DNA of 17,661 nucleotides from JBBTCJ01 sp038043285 (GCA_038043285.1 JBBTCJ010000156.1:1-17661), one strand, 5' to 3'. Positions 8,061 to 13,877 are shown, counted from the first letter of the stretch. Numbers and translations are program-made. Notes: generated by a model from the sequence alone, not told the origin.

Positions 8061-8080
8061 CCCAGGGCGTGAGCCCTGGG
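8061..8080. repeat. Perfect 8-bp hairpin (REP-like)
   Basis: CCCAGGGC-GTGA-GCCCTGGG forms an 8-bp perfect stem with a GTGA loop, 40 bp after the propeller gene stop. No T-run follows. It could act as a terminator or mRNA-stabilising hairpin, but CCCTGGA/CCAGGG words recur just before and after it (8034-8042 and 8104-8110), which favours a dispersed repeat. Confidence 0.6.
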
Positions 8081-8123
8081 ACGACGGGCGACCAATAACC
8101 CAAGCCCTGGAGGAGCGCAGGCT

Positions 8124-8157
8124 TGTAGCCACGCGTGAAGCGGAGCGGAACCCGTGG
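8124..8157 (+). repeat. REP-like element, family A, plus orientation
   Basis: Begins TGTAGCCACGCGTGAAGCG and ends GGAACCCGTGG, so its termini CCACG/CGTGG are inverted. The same ends occur at 8381-8425 in the opposite orientation with a longer middle. Confidence 0.55.
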
Positions 8158-8253
8158 ATCGCATGGCCCAAGAACTCGATCCCGCCCCGAACGATCATGA
8201 CATTTGGCACGGCGTAGCGTCCCAAGCTGTCAAGATCAGCCTTCTTGCCAAGC

Positions 8254-8294
8254 TGGCACACCCAACCTGTTGTGTGCAAGGAAGTGGTGTGCCA
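8254..8294. repeat. 9-bp inverted repeat
   Basis: TGGCACACC (8254-8262) pairs exactly with GGTGTGCCA (8286-8294) across a 23-base loop. No gene is associated with it. Confidence 0.5.
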
Positions 8295-8309
8295 TTTGGC
8301 AAAAAGGTA

Positions 8310-8349
8310 GGGGCGGAGGAGACCTGGAAATGTGGCATTCCTCCGCCCC
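8310..8349. repeat. 11-bp inverted repeat
   Basis: GGGGCGGAGGA (8310-8320) pairs exactly with TCCTCCGCCCC (8339-8349) across an 18-base loop. It is a stable GC-rich stem without a T-run. Confidence 0.55.
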
Positions 8350-8380
8350 GCCGGGGGCGGGTTGGATTGAATGAACGCTG

Positions 8381-8425
8381 TCCACGGGTTCCGTCCGCCG
8401 ATGGCGGACTCCACCCGTGGCTACA
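8381..8425 (-). repeat. REP-like element, family A, minus orientation
   Basis: On the minus strand it begins TGTAGCCACGGGTGGAG and ends GGAACCCGTGGA, matching the termini of 8124-8157. Its middle contains a second palindrome, GTCCGCC-ATC-GGCGGAC (8393-8409). Two inverted copies around a 220-bp core could form a larger fold-back. Confidence 0.55.
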
Positions 8426-8431
8426 TTCCTC

Positions 8432-8447
8432 GGCCCCTTACGGGGCC
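8432..8447. repeat. Short perfect hairpin
   Basis: GGCCCC-TTAC-GGGGCC, a 6-bp perfect stem 29 bp before the right tatD repeat copy. It is the last element of the hairpin cluster. Confidence 0.5.
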
Positions 8448-8476
8448 ACAAAAGATCCCGCCGGAAGTGTCACGGA

Positions 8477-8676
8477 CCCCAACGGACGGGGGCAAGGATC
8501 GTACCCTCGCGGGCGTGCGGAACCGAATGTACGATGGCCCCGGTCCGCGCCTTCACCTGGCTCTGCGTGCCCGGCTGGTTCGGCAGGCCGCGTCGTCCTC
8601 GAATGCGGCGTGTCCCTTGTACGAGTAGGTCTTGAGATGGGACTGATCGACTCGCACGCGCACTTGACGTACCCGG
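8477..8676 (+). repeat. Right copy of 200-bp direct repeat (intact tatD leader and 5' end)
   Basis: This copy matches 4607-4806 at 197/200 positions. It runs from 160 bp upstream of tatD to within its codon 14. It leads into a full tatD gene, so it is presumably the parental arrangement on the downstream side. A promoter is not obvious in it. Confidence 0.95.
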
Positions 8677-9395
8677 AGCTGGCGCCGCAGATCGAGGCCC
8701 TGCTGGCGCGCTGCGCCGAGGCGGGCGTCGAGCGAGTCATCACCATCGGGACCGACCTCGACGACGCGCGGGCGGCGATCGCCCTGGCCCAACGATTTCC
8801 GGAACAGGTGTCAGCGGCCGTAGGCTTTCATCCGCATCACGCCGACGGCGTGATGGAGGCCAAGGTCGCGGCCATGACGGAGTTGTTCGACGATCCTCGT
8901 GTCGTGGCCTTCGGCGAAATGGGGCTGGACTATCACTACGATTTCGCGGACCGGGCGAACCAGCGGCGGACGTTCGCGGCGCAACTTATGCCGGCCCAAG
9001 GTCGAGACAAGGCGATCATCATCCATTGTCGCGAGGCGTTCAACGATTGCGTGCCCATGTTGCTGGAGCACGGATTCGCCCGGCGGAGGGTGGTGTTCCA
9101 CTGCTTCACGGGAACCGCGGAGGAGGCTGCGGTCATTGCCGGGCACGGTTGGCGGATTTCGTTTACCGGGATCGTCACCTTCCCGAAGTCCAACGCGCTT
9201 CAGGCCATCGCACGGGAGTATCCTGCGGAGAAGCTGATGGTGGAAACGGATTCCCCGTACCTGTCTCCGGTTCCGGTGCGCAGCAAGAAGCCCAATGAAC
9301 CGGCGCACGTGGCCCACGTGGCCAAGTTCCTGGCGGAGTTGCGTGGCGTGGCGTACGAGGAGCTGGTCGCGGCGACGCAGCGAAACACGCGGTAG
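8637..9395 (+). CDS. tatD: TatD-family metal-dependent hydrolase/DNase
   Basis: A TIM-barrel metal-dependent nuclease of the TatD family (cytoplasmic; linked to DNA repair and 3'-5' exonuclease activity). It is 252 residues against a usual 255-265. The start ATG 8637 is fixed by the family N-terminus MGLIDSHAH with metal ligands H7 and H9. The frame is open much further upstream, but that part has no family similarity. Other expected metal sites are seen: GEMGLDYHYDF near residue 94 (Glu), IIHCREAF near 129 (His), VFHCFTGTAEEA near 155 (His) and VETDSPYLSPVP near 203 (Asp). The C-terminus stops at AATQRNTR, a few residues short of the common N..RLF ending. The leader and first 13 codons are duplicated at 4607-4806. 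The gene stands alone, followed by a 12-bp hairpin. Confidence 0.93.
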   Translation: MGLIDSHAHLTYPELAPQIEALLARCAEAGVERVITIGTDLDDARAAIALAQRFPEQVSAAVGFHPHHADGVMEAKVAAMTELFDDPRVVAFGEMGLDYHYDFADRANQRRTFAAQLMPAQGRDKAIIIHCREAFNDCVPMLLEHGFARRRVVFHCFTGTAEEAAVIAGHGWRISFTGIVTFPKSNALQAIAREYPAEKLMVETDSPYLSPVPVRSKKPNEPAHVAHVAKFLAELRGVAYEELVAATQRNTR

Positions 9396-9427
9396 TTTTT
9401 CGGGATGGAGCCGCGGGTTAACGATCC

Positions 9428-9456
9428 ATAGCGCCGGGGCTTGTCCCCGGCGCTAT
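9428..9456. repeat. 12-bp perfect hairpin downstream of tatD
   Basis: ATAGCGCCGGGG, loop CTTGT, CCCCGGCGCTAT. It lies 33 bp after the tatD stop and may end transcription or protect the mRNA, though no T-run follows it. Fifteen bases (9437-9451, GGGCTTGTCCCCGGC) recur as the reverse complement at 13666-13680, so it is probably a member of a dispersed repeat family. Confidence 0.65.
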
Positions 9457-9571
9457 CTCGCGCGTGTGCCGCCCACAAGGGGCGACGCTACACCGACTTC
9501 CTGGATTCGTGCATAGGCGATGGATCATCCGGGGTAAACGGCATTCCGCGATATTCTCAGGAAGGAAGCAC

Positions 9572-9599
9572 TTGACATGAGTTGGCGGCTTCGCAGAAT
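9572..9599 (+). promoter_or_regulatory. Possible sodN promoter
   Basis: TTGACA (9572-9577) is a perfect -35, followed after 16 bp by a weak -10, CAGAAT (9594-9599). A second TTGACA at 9644-9649 has no good -10. Otherwise the 346-bp gap between tatD and sodN holds only the tatD hairpin and the inverted repeat at 9654-9700. Confidence 0.3.
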
Positions 9600-9653
9600 C
9601 GCGCGAAAGGTCGCGGTTCGGCGGCATCACGCGGGCTGACCTCTTGACACTTT

Positions 9654-9700
9654 GCGTCCAGGGGAGCAGCTCGCGGCTCGGGGTTGATGGTTTTGGACGC
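9654..9700. repeat. 7-bp inverted repeat in the sodN leader
   Basis: GCGTCCA (9654-9660) and TGGACGC (9694-9700) are exact inverted repeats around a 33-base loop, ending 41 bp before the sodN start. It could be an operator or leader structure; no regulator is identifiable. Confidence 0.3.
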
Positions 9701-9741
9701 AATTGGGATCGTTTTTTCCGGCGGGCACAGGAGAAGACCAC

Positions 9742-10227
9742 ATGGCGCGGATTCGGGAAGTAGGTTGGTCGATGACGGGACTGGCGGCGATGGCAGCCGT
9801 GGCGTTATTCGTCACCGCGCCGCGGGTGTTGGACGCTCATTGTCAGGTTCCATGCGGGATTTATGACGATCCGGCGCGGATCGCGGAATTGCGCGAGGAC
9901 GCGACGACGATCGAAAAGGCCATTGCCGGCATCAACGAACTGGCGAGCAAGAACGACGCCCAATCGCTGAACCAGGCGGTGCGCTGGGTGACGACCAAGG
10001 ACGGGCACGCGGATCATGCCATCGAGCTGGTGTCCGCGTATTTCTTCGCACAGCGGGTGAAACCCGTGGCCGCCGGTGCAGAGGGCCACGACGCGTATCT
10101 CAAGAGCCTGGCGGCCCATCATGCGGTGATCGTGGCGGCCATGAAGTGCAAGCAGAATGCCGATGCGAAGGTCGTCGAAGATTTGCGAAAGGCGATCGAC
10201 GGCATCGCCGGGTATTACACCAAGTAG
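9742..10227 (+). CDS. sodN: Nickel superoxide dismutase precursor with signal-peptide-like leader
   Basis: NiSOD disproportionates superoxide using nickel bound by the first residues of the mature protein. The hallmark nickel hook HCxxPCGxY is present as HCQVPCGIY at residues 33-41: His1, Cys2, Cys6 and Tyr9 of the mature form are all kept. Asp3-Leu4 of the common HCDLPCGVY are Gln-Val here, and Val8 is Ile. The start ATG 9742 has AGGAG eight bases upstream. It gives a 32-residue leader with a basic N-terminus, a hydrophobic core (GLAAMAAVALFVTAP) and LDA directly before His1, a plausible signal-peptidase site. Processing there would expose His1 exactly. Many NiSODs instead have a short leader cut by SodX; no SodX-like gene is in view. 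The mature part is about 129 residues, near the 117 of Streptomyces NiSOD. A metallopeptidase gene follows after 9 bp, probably co-transcribed. Confidence 0.93.
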   Translation: MARIREVGWSMTGLAAMAAVALFVTAPRVLDAHCQVPCGIYDDPARIAELREDATTIEKAIAGINELASKNDAQSLNQAVRWVTTKDGHADHAIELVSAYFFAQRVKPVAAGAEGHDAYLKSLAAHHAVIVAAMKCKQNADAKVVEDLRKAIDGIAGYYTK

Positions 10228-10236
10228 CGAGGCGAA

Positions 10237-11403
10237 ATGAGCCGATCGCAGCCGACTTCCGCCCGACATCGGATTCTAGTGGACCTCTTGTCGATCCCGA
10301 CGGCGCCGTTCGCCGAGCACCAGGTGATCGACCACGTGCAAAGATTCTGCGCCGCCCGCGGCGTTTCCACCCAGCGCGATGCGGCGGGCAACGTCCTAGT
10401 CCGAGTGAAGATCGGTCGGCGGACGGTTCGTCGCCCGGTGTGCATGACCGCTCATCTGGATCATCCGGGGTTCGTGGCGGAGCGGATGGTCGGTGAAGGT
10501 CGGGTGCGCGCGTTCTGGCGCGGCGGCGTCCCGCCGGAGTATTTCGTCGCCAGCCGCGTTCGCTTCGACGTGGCGGGTCGTTGGATCAAGGGTCACATCC
10601 GCGCGATCAAGACCGTACGGCGCGAGGGTCAGGAACGGGTGAAAACGGCTGAGATCGAGGTCGATCAAGTGATTCCGCGTCGGGCGATCGGCATGTGGGA
10701 TTTTCCCGATCCGGTGATCCGCGGCGGCCGGATCTACGCTCGCGGCTGCGACGACCTTGCGGGCGCGGGGGCGATGCTCTGTGCGATCGACGAGCTGGTC
10801 CGCGGGCGGACAAGCTGCGACGCCTATTTCCTGTTCACGCGCGCGGAGGAGGTCGGGTTTGTCGGGGCGATCGCGGCCTGCCGTTCCAAGACCATCCCGG
10901 CGAAATGCTTCGTCGTGGCCATGGAAACCAGCTCGGAGAGGCCGTTTGCCAAGATGGGAGAGGGTCCGATCCTCCGCGTCGGCGATCGTTCGAGCACGTT
11001 CACTCAGGCCGTGACCGCTCATTGCCATGACGTCGCCAAAGACCTCGAAAAATCGCGCCGTGGTTTCAAGTATCAGCGCAAGTTGATGGACGGCGGAACG
11101 TGCGAGTCGTCGGCCTACTGCATGTTGGGGTACGAGGCGACCGGGCTTTGCGTTGCCTTGGGCAACTACCACAACGTGGACGCGAAGCGTAAGCGACTGG
11201 GTCCGGAATACGTCGACTTGCAGGACCTTGACGGCGTCGTTCTGTGGTTCGTGGAGCTTGCCCGAACGCCCCGCGCCTACTCCGGGCGCGATGAGTCGTT
11301 GCATCAGCGTCTCCTCGCGTTGGAGGCGTCTTACGCCGATCTGCTGCATGGAACCCGCGCGATGCCGAAGGGAACGGCCCAGGACGGGTGGTTCTCGATC
11401 TGA
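10237..11403 (+). CDS. M42/M20-like zinc aminopeptidase or deacylase
   Basis: A 388-residue di-metal peptidase of the MH clan, closest in motif layout to M42 glutamyl/deblocking aminopeptidases, which are usually cytosolic oligomers trimming peptides. Visible metal and catalytic residues are H73-x-D75 (TAHLDHPGF), D172/D173 (RGCDDLAGAG), E204-E205 (TRAEEVGF), E230 (VAMETSS) and H312 (GNYHNVD). The segment GGTCESSAYCMLGY lies at about 286-299. No signal peptide is seen. ATG 10237 is preceded by GAGGCGAA as ribosome site and lies 9 bp after the sodN stop. The C-terminus after about residue 340 (LARTPRAYSGRDES...) looks like an added helical tail. A role in NiSOD leader processing is conceivable from position, but the enzyme appears cytoplasmic and the leader looks Sec-type, so general peptide turnover is just as likely. 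Confidence 0.82.
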   Translation: MSRSQPTSARHRILVDLLSIPTAPFAEHQVIDHVQRFCAARGVSTQRDAAGNVLVRVKIGRRTVRRPVCMTAHLDHPGFVAERMVGEGRVRAFWRGGVPPEYFVASRVRFDVAGRWIKGHIRAIKTVRREGQERVKTAEIEVDQVIPRRAIGMWDFPDPVIRGGRIYARGCDDLAGAGAMLCAIDELVRGRTSCDAYFLFTRAEEVGFVGAIAACRSKTIPAKCFVVAMETSSERPFAKMGEGPILRVGDRSSTFTQAVTAHCHDVAKDLEKSRRGFKYQRKLMDGGTCESSAYCMLGYEATGLCVALGNYHNVDAKRKRLGPEYVDLQDLDGVVLWFVELARTPRAYSGRDESLHQRLLALEASYADLLHGTRAMPKGTAQDGWFSI

Positions 11404-11405
11404 AT

Positions 11406-11443
11406 AGGTCCACGGAAGTGCATTTTCCGGTTTCGGTAGACCT
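11406..11443. terminator. Weak stem-loop between convergent genes
   Basis: Nested inverted repeats AGGTC (11406-11410)/GACCT (11439-11443) and CGGAA (11413-11417)/TTCCG (11425-11429) lie in the 53-bp gap between the convergent peptidase and LiaF-like genes. A bidirectional terminator is plausible from position, but the stem is short. Confidence 0.3.
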
Positions 11444-11456
11444 GATGATGGCACTT

Positions 11457-11972
11457 CTACGCTTCGGCGACGACTGCCCGGCGAAGGGTAGCGCGCCGTT
11501 CCGCATCGCGCTGGCCGATGCCGTACTGCAACACCTGGCTGGCTGGTTCGGAGATGTTCCCCAAATGCCGCTGCAGGGCGAGGCTCTCGATCTCTGCGTT
11601 CTCCGAGGGCAGTTCGCATTCGCTGAATCCGCCCATGAGCGTGAAGGACGTGATGGAGATATCCGCGTAGGCGAGGTCGGCGATGGCGCGGTCCCAATCC
11701 GCGAGCGACAGTTCGCCGGCGGCGATCATCTGGCGGAGATCAAGGAACTCCTCAGCGAGCGTCGGAACTGAAATCTCGACGCCGCCGCAAATCGTCAGGA
11801 AGAATTGCCCGTGGGGGCGTTCGAGGCCGTCGCGCCGCTGCTGTCGCCGGACCAGGATCTGGCGGGCCACGGTCGCGCGCTTCAGATCGCAACCGCCGAA
11901 AAGGGTCAGGTAAACTTTTTTCTCGGGGCGGATCAGTCCGTCGTGTCCGCCCATGATGCAAACCTGGATCAT
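11457..11972 (-). CDS. Hypothetical protein with three GG beta-strand repeats, LiaF-like
   Basis: A 171-residue protein; GAGGTG lies about six bases before ATG 11972. I do not recognise it firmly. Three similar strands are visible: VYLTLFGGCDLKR (about residue 20), FFLTICGGVEISVP (about 57) and ITSFTLMGGFSECELP (about 108). The second is followed by a helix, TLAEEFLDLRQMI. Alternating 'hThhGGhph' strands recall the C-terminal beta-helix of LiaF/DUF1707-type envelope-stress proteins, but that is an analogy from pattern. There is no signal peptide or membrane segment; the extra N-terminal motif IMGGHDGLIRPEK fits a further repeat. It follows the fecR-like gene by 28 bp and is likely co-transcribed with it, so a linked envelope or regulatory role is possible. 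Confidence 0.7.
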   Translation of the reverse strand: MIQVCIMGGHDGLIRPEKKVYLTLFGGCDLKRATVARQILVRRQQRRDGLERPHGQFFLTICGGVEISVPTLAEEFLDLRQMIAAGELSLADWDRAIADLAYADISITSFTLMGGFSECELPSENAEIESLALQRHLGNISEPASQVLQYGIGQRDAERRATLRRAVVAEA

Positions 11973-12000
11973 CGTCGCACCTCGCCCTCGAACCGGAACC

Positions 12001-13119
12001 CTATCGCACGGTTATTCGGCCCGGAACCCGCGATATTTCGGGCCGCGGCAGCCACAGATGGCGAAAGGCCCCCTGGCGGACCAGCAAGGCGGTTTCAGGG
12101 AAAGTATCGGGCGTACCGACGTTGCCCTCGGGCCGGTCGAATGGTCCCTCGGGAACTCCGTCCGGGCGCATGACGATGGTCGTGGGCGGTATCCCGACCC
12201 TTCCGCCCGCGGAGGCGCTGGCGCGTGGACCTGCGTCGTGGATTGCAGCCCCGGCCCCAGGGGCGATCTCGCTAGCTCCGTGAGTGTTGGCAGCCGCAAA
12301 CGATGCGTCGGCGTCGGTCAATCCGGAGGCCTCATAGAAACCGATCGCGCGATTAAAAATGTCATGTCGAAGCCACATGTTGGCGATGTTCGCGGACGTG
12401 ACATATTCGCCGGGGCGGACGGTTCGCGTGGCGGCCCTTGCACCTGATAGCTTCTGGATGGCCTCGACCAGACCGAATTGAGCCAACGAAACGCGGAACC
12501 GGCCGGTCACCGGCTCGACTTCGATTTCCCACCCCTCGGTGCCTCGCTTGGCCAGCGTAGCCACGGGGGAATCGACCTGTACGTCGGAGTGGATTGTGCC
12601 CTCGTGGGAGCCTCCGCGGACCGTTCCGTAACCAAGTCCGATGCGGATGCGTTCGGTCGTCGCGCTGCGGCAAAACTGGTCGATGCTCGCGAACGTCGCG
12701 CTGCGAATGGCAACCGCCGTGGTTTCGCCGAACTTAAGATTCAGGCTGGAGCGCAACCCCGTTCGGATCAACGTGCCGGGCAGAAGCTGATCGCCGGCTT
12801 TCACGGGCATCCAACCCTGGTCCGCAAGCGGCGACGCGCCTGCGGCGGCCCAATCGACAGCCCCCTCGACGGCGATCACCACCGCGGGTCGCGGCTTGGT
12901 GTCGTCGGGGGTCAACTCCGGCACATCGGGCGTTTGCGCGTTCCTGCCCGCGTCGTCGGCGGGCTTGTCAACGGGTTGGGACGTCTGCGCGGCGGGGTCC
13001 GGGCGATCGGAGGGGTTCTGCGCCGCGCAGGCCGACGCTAATCCAGGGCCAGCGAGCGGAATGCCTGCTACCCACGCCCACGCAACCATTACCAACGTAC
13101 CACGCCGGCCAAGATTCAT
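12001..13119 (-). CDS. Secreted FecR-domain protein
   Basis: 372 residues from ATG 13119, chosen because GGAGGTG lies six bases upstream and it opens with a signal peptide (MNLGRRGTLVMVAWAWVAG...). The ASAC at 28-31 could be a loose lipobox. Residues 33-78 form a Pro/Asp/Gln-rich linker. From about 80 to 240 the sequence resembles a FecR domain: VIAVEGAVDW, WMPVKAGDQLLPGTLIRTG, SLNLKFGETTAVAIRSAT, then TVRGGSHEGTIHSDVQVDSP and RPGEYVT. In classical FecR proteins this domain passes signals from outer-membrane receptors to an ECF sigma factor. Planctomycetes have many stand-alone FecR-domain proteins and no sigma gene is adjacent, so a sensor role is not shown. The C-terminal 130 residues are low complexity. 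A good promoter lies at 13171-13199. The frame continues open 227 codons upstream without family similarity. Confidence 0.82.
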   Translation of the reverse strand: MNLGRRGTLVMVAWAWVAGIPLAGPGLASACAAQNPSDRPDPAAQTSQPVDKPADDAGRNAQTPDVPELTPDDTKPRPAVVIAVEGAVDWAAAGASPLADQGWMPVKAGDQLLPGTLIRTGLRSSLNLKFGETTAVAIRSATFASIDQFCRSATTERIRIGLGYGTVRGGSHEGTIHSDVQVDSPVATLAKRGTEGWEIEVEPVTGRFRVSLAQFGLVEAIQKLSGARAATRTVRPGEYVTSANIANMWLRHDIFNRAIGFYEASGLTDADASFAAANTHGASEIAPGAGAAIHDAGPRASASAGGRVGIPPTTIVMRPDGVPEGPFDRPEGNVGTPDTFPETALLVRQGAFRHLWLPRPEISRVPGRITVR

Positions 13120-13170
13120 GGCCCACCTCCGGAACGGATCGGGGAGATGCATTCCCGGAACAGCCTGTCG

Positions 13171-13199
13171 ATTGTACCCAGTCCGAAAAGGGAAGTCAG
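13171..13199 (-). promoter_or_regulatory. Sigma70-like promoter for the FecR-domain gene
   Basis: On the minus strand CTGACT (13199-13194), a 17-bp spacer and TACAAT (13176-13171) match the consensus at 4/6 and 5/6. A start about seven bases downstream would give a leader of roughly 45 nt that contains the GGAGGTG site. Confidence 0.55.
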
Positions 13200-13347
13200 C
13201 AGGGTCGAACGATGATCCAGACCCTTTCAATTCTCGCCGCTCTGCGGGAATCGGGTGCCACGGTTGGCTTGCCCACCAGTGGTTTTCCGCGTTCGCCGTC
13301 GAGTGTCGGCGAGAATGGAAAGGCCTGGGGAGGGCATCAGAAACCGA

Positions 13348-13376
13348 TTGAAATCCCCCGACGTCCGTGCTATAAG
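13348..13376 (+). promoter_or_regulatory. Sigma70-like promoter facing a gene-poor region
   Basis: TTGAAA (13348-13353), exactly 17 bp, then TATAAG (13371-13376), each 5/6 to consensus. It points right, away from the FecR-domain gene, into about 200 bp without a known gene and then the small ORF at 13576. Transcription would begin near 13383. Confidence 0.55.
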
Positions 13377-13575
13377 CCGTGCGCGATGCGGAAGTTACGA
13401 GGCACGCGAGCGAGCGGCCTGAACCGGCTGGGACCGCGCGAGTTGCGGTTCGAGCTCCGCGTTGATTTCGTCGCGCGGGCAGGCAGTTTGCCTCGGTTGT
13501 TCCAGGTTGTCGGCCGTCGCCTGCGCCACGGCGCGGGATGGTCGTCGATTCGCAGAGTGGGAGGTAGGCTTGGGT

Positions 13576-13656
13576 ATGTTTGCTGTTTTCGTAATCATTA
13601 TGGGAACGTACGTCGCGGGAATGTTGTGGTTCATTACCCGCGCCCATCAACAGTAG
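13576..13656 (+). CDS. Possible 26-residue single-span membrane peptide
   Basis: ATG 13576, with GGAGGT ten bases upstream (13560-13565), encodes MFAVFVIIMGTYVAGMLW followed by FITRAHQQ and TAG. Most of it is one uninterrupted hydrophobic span ending in a short polar/basic tail, typical of small membrane peptides. The frame is open further upstream to 13462, but that part is Cys/Arg-rich and not signal- or membrane-like. A strong promoter lies about 200 bp upstream in the same direction. I do not recognise a family. A chance open frame cannot be excluded at this length. Confidence 0.42.
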   Translation: MFAVFVIIMGTYVAGMLWFITRAHQQ

Positions 13657-13665
13657 CGGCATCGG

Positions 13666-13680
13666 GCCGGGGACAAGCCC
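13666..13680 (-). repeat. Second copy of the 15-bp repeat word from the tatD hairpin
   Basis: GCCGGGGACAAGCCC is the exact reverse complement of 9437-9451. Here the flanking stem is less perfect (CATCGGG...CCGATG, roughly 13660-13692). It starts ten bases after the small ORF stop, so it may also act as that transcript's 3' hairpin. Confidence 0.55.
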
Positions 13681-13692
13681 GACGCCGCCGAT

Positions 13693-13742
13693 GGTTCTCG
13701 CGCTCCGCGAAGCCGGTATGAACAGACCGGCGTAAGAGAACC
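13693..13742. repeat. Branched inverted-repeat structure
   Basis: An outer stem GGTTCTC (13693-13699)/GAGAACC (13736-13742) encloses an inner stem GCCGGT (13712-13717)/ACCGGC (13726-13731) and a small GC-rich palindrome, CGCG-CTC-CGCG (13699-13709, sharing its first base with the outer stem). This resembles a three-way-junction fold, but no known RNA family was recognised. It may be another dispersed repeat. Confidence 0.45.
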
Positions 13743-13836
13743 CCGTGCGGCGCCGGCATCCTTTCGGAATCCACAGGCCGGAAGCCCGTGCTGCACCCAT
13801 CGGAAATCGTCTTCACCACAGGGTTGCTGAAGGGAT

Positions 13837-13863
13837 CCGCGCTGGGAGTCGAACTCTGCGCGG
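13837..13863 (-). terminator. Candidate hyp operon terminator hairpin
   Basis: Downstream of the hypE stop on the minus strand, CCGCGC/GCGCGG (6 bp) encloses GAGT-TCG-ACTC, giving a compact two-part stem starting 15 nt after the stop. There is no T-run, so it would be a Rho-assisted or mRNA-end structure. It briefly resembles a tRNA T-arm but no cloverleaf forms. Confidence 0.4.
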
Positions 13864-13877
13864 CTTCACGGTTTTCG

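Larger units (their letters stand above)
8022..8476. other. Hairpin-rich non-coding stretch between the propeller gene and the tatD repeat
   Basis: About 455 bp without a credible gene, packed with at least six short inverted repeats, entered separately. Frames crossing it are proline/arginine-rich and unlike known proteins. Such clustered palindromes in a GC-rich genome suggest dispersed REP-like elements rather than a single terminator. Confidence 0.6.

Noticed and set aside
8154..8636. 161-codon N-terminal extension of tatD
   Set aside because: The extension is non-family, low complexity and spans hairpins and the repeat border. MGLIDSHAH is the standard TatD start.
10396..11697. 433-codon minus-strand frame opposite the metallopeptidase
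   Set aside because: His/Arg/Pro-rich mirror of a gene with intact catalytic motifs, with no recognisable domain.
13212..13721. 169-codon plus-strand frame
   Set aside because: Arg/Gly-rich composition, no domain, crosses a promoter and repeat elements. It is likely a high-GC chance frame.
13120..13800. 227-codon N-terminal extension of the FecR-domain protein
   Set aside because: It has no family resemblance and contains a promoter. ATG 13119 has a strong ribosome site and a signal peptide.
13837..13863. tRNA-like T-arm (GAGTTCGACTC)
   Set aside because: The flanks do not form acceptor, D or anticodon arms. It is a simple hairpin after hypE.
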